From Prevotella jejuni (GTDB taxonomy: Bacteria; Bacteroidota; Bacteroidia; Bacteroidales; Bacteroidaceae), in contig NZ_FZNZ01000018.1 of the NCBI RefSeq assembly GCF_900187995.1, forward strand, positions 17,477-81,476: a stretch of 64,000 nucleotides of DNA, read 5' to 3'. The notes beneath the pieces are model-generated. The model saw nothing but the letters and a program-made list of their open reading frames with translations. It searched no databases and was not told the DNA's origin. Below, one piece after another: positions 14,079 to 22,979 of the stretch. A program made the position numbers and the translations under genes. Each line of letters opens with the position of its first letter. Position 1 is the stretch's first letter.

Positions 14079-16928
14079 TTAACGCTTTAAGGTGAATGTC
14101 CTTACGTCTTTGCCTGTGTTAAGCTTCAAGATGAGAACACTTGGCTGAACACCAGACAGGTCTATACGCTGCTGATAACTGCCTTGCTGCAAGAGACTCC
14201 CATCTGTTGAGAAAAGCTGATACATCTGATACGTACCGTTAACAGTCAGTTCTGTACCATTAACAACGGGCATCAGACTACCATCACTACTACTCGTAAC
14301 ACTGCTGATACCGTCCGTGACAGGCTGTGCAAGCAGCTTCACGACGATAGACTCCGCTCCACGCGTTTGGATAAGTAGTGCGGCAGCGTGTGTCTTTGAG
14401 TCATTACTCTTAAAACCTACGGCCATCGCCCCACCTTCAAGTGGTAACTTCTCATGTGAAAGTTTGAAGTATTTCTTCTGAGTAGAAGGGGTCAAGGTGA
14501 TAGTCACAGGTGCTGTCGTACGATCACTATATATATTAAGTGGCTGAGGTGTCATCTCCTGTCCCGAACGGAACGCAAACTTAATGAAGTCGTTATCAAC
14601 ACTTAGCTCTGGAAGGTCAGTACGTCCGAAGGTCACATCATCTATCATAAAGTTCAAGGAGGTCTCATTCCCACCTACTGGACTATAATATGAAAAGGCC
14701 ACATGAAACTTATCATCAATGGTTAGTCCCTCTACCTTAGACAGGTCTATACGATAGTCAAACCACATATCAGGCTCAAGTTTGACTCCTGCTGGGACGT
14801 ATGCTGATAGGTCTATATAATAAGGTGTAGCCTTACCGTCCTTCTCTATAATGATATAGAAGCCGAACTGTTCTTCACCATTAGTCGTCTGATTGCGATA
14901 CATCACACTGAAAGTAAGGTCCTTGCTTTGTGCTTTCTTATAAGAAAGTGTTGGAGAGATAAGCCAACTCTCATGCTCACGTTTGTCCACAACCCCATAC
15001 TTTAAGAAAGAAATCTGTGCCACCTCGTTCTCTACAACGCTCTGGTCAGCATTCTTCTGTTGCCATGCATAGAATGGGCGTTCACCACGTACTGTAAGAT
15101 TCTGCCAGCCCTTCAAGCCAAGGATACGTGTATGACGCAAACCTGAGAAGGTCTCATCTAACACTGCTAACGGCTCATTGTCAGCTCCTTTCAACATAGC
15201 GTCTTCTATCTTATCGTAGGTCTTACGTGCCTCTGCTGCATTCGGACTAATGGTCACACCCTGCAGCTCTACACGCTCAGAGGTGACAAAACGCACGAGT
15301 GTAGGACGATGAGTTCCCACAATAAACTTGCCTTCACCATCAGCTGCACCCACTGAACTCCAATGCCCACCACCATCTACAGAATATTCAGCAGTACACT
15401 TTGCAGCACTACCTACTGGTGACAACTGCAGCGTATTAACTCCATCGGCAACCAACTCATCGTAATAAAGCGTATCCTTTGCCGTCAACATGACATTACT
15501 TGTGCTGTTCCAATTACCATTAAGTTTCCAGTAACCTAAGTCGAACTTATGATATCCCTTCCATGCAGCACCCGTAAAGCGACTGTCCATAGCACGGTCT
15601 GCTGTGAACTTCTCTACTAAGTCGGCAGTAGCTGCTACCTGTGAGACGCCCTTGAGCTTTATAACCAAGGTGTCAGCCAAGACACTTGACACACTCAACT
15701 CAGCCTCATATACCCCTGCTTCACGTGGTGCAAAGGTCACTTTTACAGGACTCTGATAAAGTTTTCCTGTCCTTGTTGCATAGTAATATTGACTTTTATC
15801 TATACGGAAGGGAGTATTTTCGCCATGTTTCAGTGCAAGGTTCACATTCGTAATGACATCATTAATCTCGAACTCAAGTGTCTGTTCGTCCGCCTTTCCT
15901 GGCGCAGCACTCATCTCACGAGCCTTTCCTAACTTTAGTTTAATCGTCGGAGTGGTACCAGCCTTCTTAAAGTATCCTGTCAAACTAAGCATTCCACTAT
16001 TCTCTTCATCGGCTCCCGAGAAACGAAGTTTATAGGTATTAGCACCCACATAGACACCTGCAGTCCGCGGCGTAATCGTTAGATTGGCTTTTAGTGTACC
16101 GTTCTTTGGTAGCTTCTCTACATCTAATTGCATTACAGAAGACGACTGACTACCAGAGAAATTAGGCACCTGCTCCGTTGCAAGATGCATACCCTGTAAG
16201 GCTACAGGGAACGACTTTGCTTGTCCCACCTCGCCTGTCATCGTACGATACTGTGGAAGAATGGCAACGAGTGGAGTCTTGTCTCTGTCTGACAAACGTA
16301 ACACACTGAAATCATCCATACGAACTTGACTTCCTGGAGCTACCAAGAGTGAGAATTCTAAACGTACTGCCCCAGCCGGACAAACGGTACGGAATTTCAA
16401 TTCGCCATACGCCTTCATGCGACCGAAATAGACCTCTGGGTTATGGATAAAGGCTTTTTCATTAGACTCAACTTCATTCCCTGCAGCGTCCAACCAGCGC
16501 AGAGCAAGACGGAAAGGCCCCTCCGTGCGACTACTCTCCATCGTACAATAATGTATCAAACACTCCAACTCGTCGCCTTCAGCGACTTCCTTCCCAGTAC
16601 GTTTGAGGTCTATCACCTGCTTCAGATAGCCTTCAGCATCTGATGCAGTCATTATTCCTATACCGAAACCCGTGTCACTACTGTATCTATCCCCAGCCTT
16701 CAGCTGTGTAACCGTTCCTGCTGTCTCCCACTGTGCAGGCTTACCATTATTAAAAGAATAGAAATAAGGGTCCTCCAACAACTCTACCGTTGCTTGTTCA
16801 GCAGTAAGTTGACTTGCATGACTAACCGATCGAGAGATACCATTTTGTGCATACAACGTGTTTGTAAAACCAACTAAACAAAGACTTACAAACAGTTTTG
16901 CAGATAAGTAAAAATGCTTCATTGACAT
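14079..16928 (-). CDS. Large secreted protein, choice-of-anchor J-like, type IX secretion tail
   Basis: A 949-residue extracellular protein with a signal peptide (HFYLSAKLFVSLCLVGFTNT, cleavage after LYAQ near residue 28) and several beta-sandwich regions. The segment with GLKGWQNLTV, ESWLISPTL, LTFSVMYRN and MIDDVTFGR (about residues 600-770) resembles the choice-of-anchor J / cleaved-adhesin modules common in Bacteroidota surface proteins. An earlier MDDFSVL region (about residue 200) resembles carbohydrate-binding jelly rolls. The end, YQMYQLFSTDGSLLQQG through VLILKLNTGKDVRTFTLKR, is a type A C-terminal secretion domain. It is probably a surface adhesin or binding protein. A -7 box (CAAATATA) lies at 16951-16958. 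Confidence 0.75.
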   Translation of the reverse strand: MSMKHFYLSAKLFVSLCLVGFTNTLYAQNGISRSVSHASQLTAEQATVELLEDPYFYSFNNGKPAQWETAGTVTQLKAGDRYSSDTGFGIGIMTASDAEGYLKQVIDLKRTGKEVAEGDELECLIHYCTMESSRTEGPFRLALRWLDAAGNEVESNEKAFIHNPEVYFGRMKAYGELKFRTVCPAGAVRLEFSLLVAPGSQVRMDDFSVLRLSDRDKTPLVAILPQYRTMTGEVGQAKSFPVALQGMHLATEQVPNFSGSQSSSVMQLDVEKLPKNGTLKANLTITPRTAGVYVGANTYKLRFSGADEENSGMLSLTGYFKKAGTTPTIKLKLGKAREMSAAPGKADEQTLEFEINDVITNVNLALKHGENTPFRIDKSQYYYATRTGKLYQSPVKVTFAPREAGVYEAELSVSSVLADTLVIKLKGVSQVAATADLVEKFTADRAMDSRFTGAAWKGYHKFDLGYWKLNGNWNSTSNVMLTAKDTLYYDELVADGVNTLQLSPVGSAAKCTAEYSVDGGGHWSSVGAADGEGKFIVGTHRPTLVRFVTSERVELQGVTISPNAAEARKTYDKIEDAMLKGADNEPLAVLDETFSGLRHTRILGLKGWQNLTVRGERPFYAWQQKNADQSVVENEVAQISFLKYGVVDKREHESWLISPTLSYKKAQSKDLTFSVMYRNQTTNGEEQFGFYIIIEKDGKATPYYIDLSAYVPAGVKLEPDMWFDYRIDLSKVEGLTIDDKFHVAFSYYSPVGGNETSLNFMIDDVTFGRTDLPELSVDNDFIKFAFRSGQEMTPQPLNIYSDRTTAPVTITLTPSTQKKYFKLSHEKLPLEGGAMAVGFKSNDSKTHAAALLIQTRGAESIVVKLLAQPVTDGISSVTSSSDGSLMPVVNGTELTVNGTYQMYQLFSTDGSLLQQGSYQQRIDLSGVQPSVLILKLNTGKDVRTFTLKR

Positions 16929-17232
16929 CTAATTATTGATTAACATACTGCAAATATAGGAATTATTCACATACAAACAAAGTTTTGTTACATTTTATTT
17001 GACTTTTGACTTATAATAATACCAATCTAAACTAAAAGGTGTATAAGCTCTCATTAATTATAAGCAAATGGTGGTACTATTAGGCTTATTAGCCCAATAG
17101 GTATAATAAGGCCCATGAGTCAATTTGTCAGTCACAACCGACAAGATGTCATAAAGGCGTTAATGGTACGCTCATTGCATATTAGTTGGTACAAAACATT
17201 AACAAACAAATAAAAGTAAAGGAGATTAAGAT
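16929..17232. other. Divergent intergenic region with a short GGCTTATTA-type run
   Basis: Contains the minus-strand -7 box CAAATATA (16951-16958) and, at 17085-17118, a run of units like GGCTTATTA and GCCCAATA belonging to the repeat family of the men operon. No clear promoter for hsp20 stands out. Confidence 0.5.
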
Positions 17233-17640
17233 ATGTATAGAAATTCATGGTTACCAGAGGTTTTCAATGACTTTTTGAACACTACAAATATGCCTAAGGC
17301 TAATCCAACAGCACCAGCTATCAACGTACTGGAGTCTGAGAAGGATTATGTTGTTGAACTTGCAGCACCGGGTCTGAGCAAAGAAGACTTTGATGTGAAC
17401 ATTAACAGCGATGGTGACTTGACCATTAAGATGGAAAAGAAAGCTGAGGAGAACGAGCAGAAGGCTCATTACCTCCGTCGCGAGTTCGCATATAGTAAGT
17501 ATGAGCAGACACTGATCTTGCCTGATGATGTTCAGAAGGACAGTATCGCAGCACGTGTTGCAAACGGAGTGCTCACCATTACTTTGCCTAAGATTCAGGT
17601 AGAGGAGCAGAAGGTTGCACGCCAGATTACAGTGGGCTAA
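17233..17640 (+). CDS. Small heat-shock protein, Hsp20/alpha-crystallin family
   Basis: A 135-residue protein with an alpha-crystallin domain of about 95 residues (from APAINVLESEKDYVVELAAP to the end). It holds the family motifs APGLSKEDFDVNI, then HYLRREFAYSKYEQTLILP, and the conserved ARVANGVLTITLP (A-x-x-x-n-G-v-L). It should act as an ATP-independent holdase that binds unfolding proteins in the cytoplasm. It is a single gene, preceded by AAAGGAGATTAAGAT, an unusually strong AAGGAG-type ribosome-binding site for this group, which suggests high expression. Confidence 0.93.
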   Translation: MYRNSWLPEVFNDFLNTTNMPKANPTAPAINVLESEKDYVVELAAPGLSKEDFDVNINSDGDLTIKMEKKAEENEQKAHYLRREFAYSKYEQTLILPDDVQKDSIAARVANGVLTITLPKIQVEEQKVARQITVG

Positions 17641-17730
17641 ATACTCACTGTACCCCTGATGAAAGGTTGTCGTTCTGATGCGTTAAGCTGAGGAACCTTG
17701 ATGAAATAGGTTAGTTATTGGTGAATATGC

Positions 17731-17761
17731 CCCCAGACGGAATATGTTTGGGGACTTTTTC
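17731..17761 (+). terminator. Terminator after hsp20
   Basis: Stem CCCCAGAC (17731-17738) pairs with GTTTGGGG (17746-17753), then ACTTTTTC. Confidence 0.75.
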
Positions 17762-17873
17762 GTGTCTATACATTAGCTTTTACGACTCAAGTGGCTATCT
17801 ATCATGCATCCAAAAGGCGAACGAAACCACCCCAGCAAACAACCTCTCCCCACATTGAAAGAACTTCTCTTGC

Positions 17874-17964
17874 GAATTATTTTCATGAAGAAAAATATTT
17901 TTCTTCATGAAAAAAAATATTTCTTGTCACGTAAATAAATATTTCCACTCATGAAAATAATTCG
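17874..17964. repeat. AT-rich TTCATGAA palindromic repeat, copy 1
   Basis: The element is bounded by CGAATTATTTTCATGA and its perfect inverse TCATGAAAATAATTCG. Between them are units of about 22 nt resembling TTTCTTCATGAAAAAAAATA. Related copies lie at 32291-32382, 49794-49890 and 54819-54910, all in non-coding gaps. Confidence 0.65.
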
Positions 17965-18094
17965 ATGATAACTTCCTTTCATCTTAGAGAAAGTAAACTG
18001 AACATATATAGAAAAAGGTGGAAAGAACATAAGAAGACCGCTATCATCTCCCTAAAAAACAATGGGAAAAAGTATAACTCTTTAAGATAAACAC

Positions 18095-18125
18095 TTGACA
18101 AGTTGGTTATTTATACTTATATTTG
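18095..18125 (+). promoter_or_regulatory. Promoter of the DUF4846 lipoprotein gene
   Basis: TTG at 18095-18097 and TATATTTG at 18118-18125 are 20 nt apart, the expected Bacteroidota -33/-7 spacing. Transcription would begin near 18132, which rules out the upstream in-frame start at 18103. Confidence 0.7.
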
Positions 18126-18156
18126 TACCAAAATAAGACAAATTCGTACAGAGATA

Positions 18157-18990
18157 ATGATGAAAACTACTTATACAATCACTTTCTTACTGGCCACATT
18201 TCTACTCTCTTGCACGGGGAAAACCAATGGACAGATACAGCAGCCTACAGAAAAACCATCTACTGTCGAACAGACAACCATGGGTAATCAACAACGCTTA
18301 GCACCACCACCTGGCTACGAAAAAGTAAAACTAACAGAGGGAACATTCGGTTATTTCCTACGGCATCTGCCATTGAAACCTGTGGGAAGTGACTTACATT
18401 ATTATAATGGTAGCATCAAACGAAAGAACTACACAGGTGCAGTTGTTGACATCGACTTTGGTCATGGGGAGGTAGAACAGTGTGCTGATGCTGTTATCTT
18501 CCTCAGAGCTTTATGGCTTTGGAGGACAAAGCAGTATGATAAAATCCATTTTAACTTCACCAATGGGTTTCGAGCTGATTATATCCGGTGGGCTAAAGGC
18601 GAACGAATTCATATTGACAAAAGGACTTGGCGATGCTCGTATAGCAAAGACACAGGGCCAGACTATTCCTACAAGACATTCCGCAAATATCTAAATCTCG
18701 TCTTTACGTATGCTGGAACGGCCTCACTTGAAAAGGAATTAGCCAATGTCACGGGTAAAGAACTGCAAGTTGGTGATGTGATTATCAATGGTGGTCATCC
18801 TGGACACACTGTCATCATTGTAGACAAAGCTGTCAACAAGAAGGGAGAAGCCGTCTACCTACTTGCGCAAGGATATACGCCTGCACAAGAAATAGAGATA
18901 TTCAATCAGTGGTTCTGTATCGATCCACAGGTAAAATACCTTGAGACTCCAAACTGGTACTTCCGTGGTAATTATGCTAAACACTTCTAA
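18157..18990 (+). CDS. DUF4846-family lipoprotein
   Basis: An outer-envelope lipoprotein of about 277 residues. I place the start at the tandem ATGs at 18157/18160 because the promoter TSS falls after the longer alternative at 18103, and because this start gives a clean lipoprotein signal (TYTITFLLATFLLSC, lipobox LLSC). The mature part holds APPPGYEKVKLTEGTFGYFL, RHLPLKP, GAVVDIDFG, CADAVIFLRALWLW and NGGHPGHTVIIVD, the pattern of DUF4846. That domain has a possible catalytic His/Asp arrangement (HPGHTVIIVD) like NlpC/CHAP-type hydrolases, but this comparison is inference only. It is a single gene with a terminator downstream. Confidence 0.8.
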   Translation: MMKTTYTITFLLATFLLSCTGKTNGQIQQPTEKPSTVEQTTMGNQQRLAPPPGYEKVKLTEGTFGYFLRHLPLKPVGSDLHYYNGSIKRKNYTGAVVDIDFGHGEVEQCADAVIFLRALWLWRTKQYDKIHFNFTNGFRADYIRWAKGERIHIDKRTWRCSYSKDTGPDYSYKTFRKYLNLVFTYAGTASLEKELANVTGKELQVGDVIINGGHPGHTVIIVDKAVNKKGEAVYLLAQGYTPAQEIEIFNQWFCIDPQVKYLETPNWYFRGNYAKHF

Positions 18991-19023
18991 TTAGCATTCG
19001 ATACAGCTTAGAATAGAAAAATT

Positions 19024-19058
19024 AAAAGCACTGCGAGCGAACTCACAGTGCTTTTGTT
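19024..19058. terminator. Bidirectional terminator between convergent genes
   Basis: AAAAGCACTG (19024-19033) pairs with CAGTGCTTTT (19046-19055), with T runs in both directions. It serves the DUF4846 gene and the minus-strand DUF5606 operon. Confidence 0.8.
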
Positions 19059-19085
19059 TGTTTGTATTCTGACTTGAAAGCAATC

Positions 19086-19523
19086 TTACTTTCTGTCATC
19101 AACGTTATCGCCCTCAGTTGGTTTCATATCTTCCTCAAAGTTAGTAATACCTGCTTTAACGAGGATTTCATACCACTGGAGGAGCTTCTTGATGTCACTT
19201 GAGTGTACACGGTCGCGATCGAAGTCAGGGAGAACCTCTGCGAAGTAGTCCTGCAACTCCTTAGCAGAAGCCTTACGCCAGTTAAGAGAAGCCACTTTGC
19301 CCTCCTCCTTGTCGCGTACCTTTGCCAACACCTCACCCAATGGGACATCATCAGACTCTGTGAACATAGCGATATCAGCAAGACTTGTCACACGGTCTGA
19401 GCCAAATGCTGGCTGACGCTTGTGTGTTTCATCGAGTGACTCAACGATAAGATTCATTTTACCACGGCTCACCAACTTATAAAGACCTGGCTTACCTGCG
19501 ATTGAAAGAATTGTCTGTAACAT
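19086..19523 (-). CDS. DUF5606-family protein
   Basis: A 145-residue soluble protein beginning MLQTILSIAGKPGLYKLVSR, the typical start of the Bacteroidota-specific DUF5606 family, followed by MNLIVESLDETHKRQPAFG and the conserved TSLADIAMFT. It has no known function. It is the last gene of the nusB-yajC-ybbR-coaE cluster, 27 bp after coaE, an order that recurs in Bacteroidota. The C-terminus is acidic. Confidence 0.85.
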   Translation of the reverse strand: MLQTILSIAGKPGLYKLVSRGKMNLIVESLDETHKRQPAFGSDRVTSLADIAMFTESDDVPLGEVLAKVRDKEEGKVASLNWRKASAKELQDYFAEVLPDFDRDRVHSSDIKKLLQWYEILVKAGITNFEEDMKPTEGDNVDDRK

Positions 19524-19550
19524 TTTAATTTATTCTTGTTTATAATTTAA

Positions 19551-20114
19551 TCATTCTGAAATAACGGAAAGCAGATGGTCTACCTGCGGAGCGAGAGGAC
19601 GTATGCCATCATTGATGATTTCATAATCACTACGTCGTAACACTTCCTCCTGCGGTAGCTGACGTGCTATCCACTCAAGGGTTTTGTCCCTACTAATACC
19701 ATCACGTACCATCACTCGATGAATACGAACGTCTTCTGGAGCTGTGACGCATACCACCTTATCTATATGGGTACGCTTGTCAAAACCACTATCGAAGAGG
19801 ATAGCACTCTCTAACCATGCTTGACCAGACTGCTCAAAGTCGTGAGCTACAGCAGGATGAATAATAGCGTTTACAGCTTGTACATGGTCTTCACTACGAA
19901 GGAGATAGGCCGCAAGGATGCTTTTCTGTAACACTCCATCACGAAACACATCATCACCAATAAGTGTGGAGAGCCGTAGCTGTAAGGACTGAGAGGTGCG
20001 CATCAATTCCTTTGCATGCGCATCACAATCGTAAACGGAGATACCTCGCTCTGCAAGAAGCTTACAGACGTAAGACTTTCCACTACCAATTCCACCTGTT
20101 AATGCTATAATCAT
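19551..20114 (-). CDS. coaE: Dephospho-CoA kinase
   Basis: CoaE phosphorylates the 3'-hydroxyl of dephospho-CoA in the last step of coenzyme A synthesis. The 187-residue protein has the P-loop ALTGGIGSGKSYVCKLLAERG at its start, then YDCDAHAKELM. The lid and later conserved parts are LESAILFDSGFDKRTHIDKVVCV and RVMVRDGISRDKTLEWIARQ. The start codon overlaps the end of the ybbR-like gene by 4 nt, so translation is likely coupled. A short, typical-length member of the family. Confidence 0.94.
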   Translation of the reverse strand: MIIALTGGIGSGKSYVCKLLAERGISVYDCDAHAKELMRTSQSLQLRLSTLIGDDVFRDGVLQKSILAAYLLRSEDHVQAVNAIIHPAVAHDFEQSGQAWLESAILFDSGFDKRTHIDKVVCVTAPEDVRIHRVMVRDGISRDKTLEWIARQLPQEEVLRRSDYEIINDGIRPLAPQVDHLLSVISE

Positions 20115-21124
20115 CGTTGCTCGATAAGATAATCAACCCTATTTATGGCCGGTCGAACATTGCGTACACCATTAGGTGAACTAATCACATAGATAGGACA
20201 TTTATCGCTATTACTCTTCTCTATCTCTTCGTAGTTGACAACAACTCGAAAGCCTACAGGGAGTAGCTCTTTCGTCTCAGCATTCTTTGGCATAGACTGC
20301 ATACGGTAGGCTCCTACCACAAAATTCACTTTTACCTTGCTTGGGAAGGTACGCATCACCTTATTTTCTGGCATGTTAATCGCCTCAATAGGTACCTCTA
20401 CGCTCTCTTCAGTAAGCACGTCAGGATAAAGCTTCATCCTCACCTTGGAAGGAATACACTTAGCATCTGTGAACTTTCGGAGGTCGACTGTCAATTCTTT
20501 AACGTCAGTAAAGTTACTTATATGCTGCCGCTCCGTATAGACAGTTTGGATGCTATCCAACACACTACGTGCTGCGTAGACCTGTACACTGTCTGGATAG
20601 AAATCGACACGTGCAAGATAATAGTTATCACCTGGCGTTACTGTACCTAAAAGACGCACTGGCACCTTCTTATGACGACCAAAATTAAAAGAGAAAGTGA
20701 ACTTACCGTTTTTAACAGAAGTTATCTTTGAACTCTTGGAAAGTTGAAGATTAATCTGACGTTGGAGGTCGGCAACGGGTACTTCTCCTCGGCTTCTACC
20801 ATCACTGTATGCCTTATAATCGATGTAAAGAGGATGGAAAGTATCATCAAGTCCATAAAAAGCTATCATATAACCCTTGTCTCGCACGGTAAAGCGAACA
20901 ACGGAATCAAGGTCGCTGGTGATGACCACATTACGAGGAACTCCCGTCATGCGAAGTGAGATACTGAACTCTCGTTCATAAGTCTCGTTCAGTGTCATAA
21001 TCAACCAAAAACCTCCACTCAATACCAAGAAGAACAAAAAAATCAGAAACTCCTTATTGAATATCCTCAATAAGAAGCTCCTGAAAGTACTGAATGTACG
21101 AAGCGATTTGCTTGTTTTCATCAA
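20111..21124 (-). CDS. YbbR/CdaR-like domain protein
   Basis: A 337-residue protein with one N-terminal membrane anchor (FLIFLFFLVLSGGFWLIMTL, about residues 29-48) and a long extracytoplasmic part made of YbbR-type beta repeats (such as VRFTVRDKGYMI and VPVRLLGTVTPGDNYYLARV). In Firmicutes YbbR/CdaR proteins regulate the diadenylate cyclase CdaA; no such cyclase is seen here, so the role is open. It sits in the conserved nusB-yajC-ybbR-coaE cluster, 32 bp after yajC. Confidence 0.85.
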   Translation of the reverse strand: MMKTSKSLRTFSTFRSFLLRIFNKEFLIFLFFLVLSGGFWLIMTLNETYEREFSISLRMTGVPRNVVITSDLDSVVRFTVRDKGYMIAFYGLDDTFHPLYIDYKAYSDGRSRGEVPVADLQRQINLQLSKSSKITSVKNGKFTFSFNFGRHKKVPVRLLGTVTPGDNYYLARVDFYPDSVQVYAARSVLDSIQTVYTERQHISNFTDVKELTVDLRKFTDAKCIPSKVRMKLYPDVLTEESVEVPIEAINMPENKVMRTFPSKVKVNFVVGAYRMQSMPKNAETKELLPVGFRVVVNYEEIEKSNSDKCPIYVISSPNGVRNVRPAINRVDYLIEQR

Positions 21125-21156
21125 ATCCTTTCCTTCTTTTCTCTATCAATAAGGGT

Positions 21157-21486
21157 TTATTTAGTCTGTCCCTGCTGAGAAGCCTGTACGTTTGCAAATA
21201 CGTAGTTCTTATCAACAGTGATAACAACACCACGTGCTATTTCGACTTCAACCTTATTGGTTGTCATATCAATATGCTTTACTGTTCCATAGATTCCACC
21301 ACCAGTTACAACAGAGTCACCTACTGAGAGCGCATTCTGAAAAGCACGAATTTCCTTCTGCTTCTTCTGTTGTGGACGAATCATGAAGAACCACATGATG
21401 GCAAAGATAGCGACCATCATGATTATCATAGGCATTGGACTACCTTGATTTGCAGCCTGAGCTGCGAGGATTAATGTTGTATTCAT
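21157..21486 (-). CDS. yajC: Sec translocon accessory subunit YajC
   Basis: A 109-residue protein with one transmembrane helix (PMPMIIMMVAIFAIMWFFMI, about residues 17-36), then the YajC signature RPQQKKQKEIRAFQNALSVG, DSVVTGGGIYGTV and the end VEVEIARGVVITVDK. YajC associates with SecDF-YidC at the inner membrane during protein export. The gene follows nusB and precedes the ybbR-like gene, the usual order in this phylum. Confidence 0.93.
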   Translation of the reverse strand: MNTTLILAAQAANQGSPMPMIIMMVAIFAIMWFFMIRPQQKKQKEIRAFQNALSVGDSVVTGGGIYGTVKHIDMTTNKVEVEIARGVVITVDKNYVFANVQASQQGQTK

Positions 21487-21643
21487 TATTTATCAGTTAT
21501 TATATTCTATAATGTAATAAGTAAGAGAGAGTAAACAACAGAACCTACTCCTTTGGTGGCTATCATAATGTATATGAGAACCATTCACATGAGTTTCGCA
21601 TCCTTATCAATGCTTATTGTTATTCTCTCTATACGCTAACTCC

Positions 21644-22717
21644 TTATTCCTCTACAGCCTGTTCTGGCTCTTGTTGCTGACGATTAGCAACACGCTGAGC
21701 AGAAGTTTGCGCAATCGTAGGGCGACGGCCTTCACGACGAGTAGCCCTATTGTCTTGACGTTCATTATGAGGATGACGAGGACGAGGCTCTGGCATCGTC
21801 TTCATCATCATACCAATCTGTATGAGATGACGTGCAATCGTATCAAGCATACCGTTGATATATCCGCCACTACGTGGTGTACTATATAACTTAGCTAAGT
21901 CAACATACTCGTTGATCGTTACCGTCACTGGTATATTTGGGAATGTCAACATCTCTGCAATAGCTATCTGCATGATGACAACATCCATATATGCCAAACG
22001 AGAGAAATCCCAATTACGACTTGACTCACTCATGTAACGCTGATAGTCATCGGCATTGAGGATTGTCGAACGGAATAGCTTAAGAGCGAAATCACGGTCT
22101 TCTTCGTCGCGATACTCCGGTAGAAGCTCCTGATCAGCGCCATTAGCTGGGTCAAAACGCTTGATAGTCTTGATAACAAAGGTATCAACAACCTCCTTAT
22201 CATCATTCCAATAAAGGCTCTTCTCCTCCAAGACTACATCCAAGTCAGGGTTCTCCTGTATTAGCGTACGATATATCTTACGCCATACCTCACGGTCGGC
22301 TTCGTATGAATCATCATCACCATTCATGTACTCTTGGTAGATTGTACTCTGTTCTATCTGGTCGCAGAGTTTACGAACAGCCTCCATATCATCTTCCCAA
22401 CGGCGTTTCTGTGATTCCATGAACAGGTTTAGCTGCTTATTCTCCTCCAACTGAAGAGCGAATTTATTATCTACAAAACGACTTGAGGGAGCCTCTGTCC
22501 CCTCACGGGTAGCACGATTAGCAGCAATCTCCACACGATGACGCTCCTCTTGAGTTATGGATACGATTAAAGCCAAGAGGTAATTGTAGAGATCATACGC
22601 TTTCGCCAAGCTGAAAAGTAGTTCCTTTTCAGCATTGTCCATATTCCTGTTACCGTTCTGATAGTATGCATAGGTTAACTGGACAATCTTAATTCTAATT
22701 AATTCCCTATTGATCAT
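21644..22717 (-). CDS. nusB: Transcription antitermination protein NusB, extended form
   Basis: NusB binds boxA RNA with NusE/S10 to keep rRNA transcription processive. The all-helical NusB domain lies in the C-terminal half (about residues 200-310): YRDEEDRDFALKLFRSTI, then FSRLAYMDVVIMQIAIAEM, then PVTVTINEYVDLAKLYSTPR. The protein is 357 residues rather than the usual roughly 140. The first 190 residues are an additional helical region normal for Bacteroidota NusB. The last 45 residues are a low-complexity Arg/Gln-rich tail (RPRHPHNERQDNRATRREG onward). It has a well-formed promoter at 22762-22793. Confidence 0.9.
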   Translation of the reverse strand: MINRELIRIKIVQLTYAYYQNGNRNMDNAEKELLFSLAKAYDLYNYLLALIVSITQEERHRVEIAANRATREGTEAPSSRFVDNKFALQLEENKQLNLFMESQKRRWEDDMEAVRKLCDQIEQSTIYQEYMNGDDDSYEADREVWRKIYRTLIQENPDLDVVLEEKSLYWNDDKEVVDTFVIKTIKRFDPANGADQELLPEYRDEEDRDFALKLFRSTILNADDYQRYMSESSRNWDFSRLAYMDVVIMQIAIAEMLTFPNIPVTVTINEYVDLAKLYSTPRSGGYINGMLDTIARHLIQIGMMMKTMPEPRPRHPHNERQDNRATRREGRRPTIAQTSAQRVANRQQQEPEQAVEE

Positions 22718-22761
22718 TGCCTTTTCTAAAGATTGTGTTTCGTATTGAATACTTTATTTTG

Positions 22762-22793
22762 CAAATGTAGGAAAAATCCTTCGTACGTGCAAA
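22762..22793 (-). promoter_or_regulatory. Promoter of the nusB operon
   Basis: On the plus strand, CAAATGTA (22762-22769, the -7 box TACATTTG on the minus strand) and CAAA (22790-22793, the -33 box TTTG) are 20 nt apart, matching the Bacteroidota consensus. Confidence 0.75.
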
Positions 22794-22829
22794 CATTACT
22801 ATCTTTTTCTATGTTTTTTTATTGATTAC

Positions 22830-22860
22830 TTGCTTAATCCAGCTAAAAGCGGTATCTTTG
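22830..22860 (+). promoter_or_regulatory. Promoter of the rplY-pth-S4 operon
   Basis: TTG at 22830-22832 and TATCTTTG at 22853-22860, spaced by 20 nt. This leaves a 5' leader of about 110 nt before rplY. Confidence 0.7.
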
Positions 22861-22914
22861 CAGCGCTTTTTGCAAATTGAGGATTGAAAGTTATGGATAT
22901 AGATAAAGATTTCC

Positions 22915-22948
22915 AATTCCTTAATCACTCAGTGTGTGATGGCGAATT
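22915..22948 (+). promoter_or_regulatory. Hairpin in the rplY leader
   Basis: AATTC (22915-22919) pairs with GAATT (22944-22948), and AATCAC (22923-22928) encloses a loop before GTGAT (22936-22940), giving two stacked stems separated by a small internal loop. The arrangement could be a ribosomal-protein autoregulatory leader; no ligand is known to me. Confidence 0.4.
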
Positions 22949-22979
22949 AAAGTTCATATTAATTTAGAGTAACACAATT

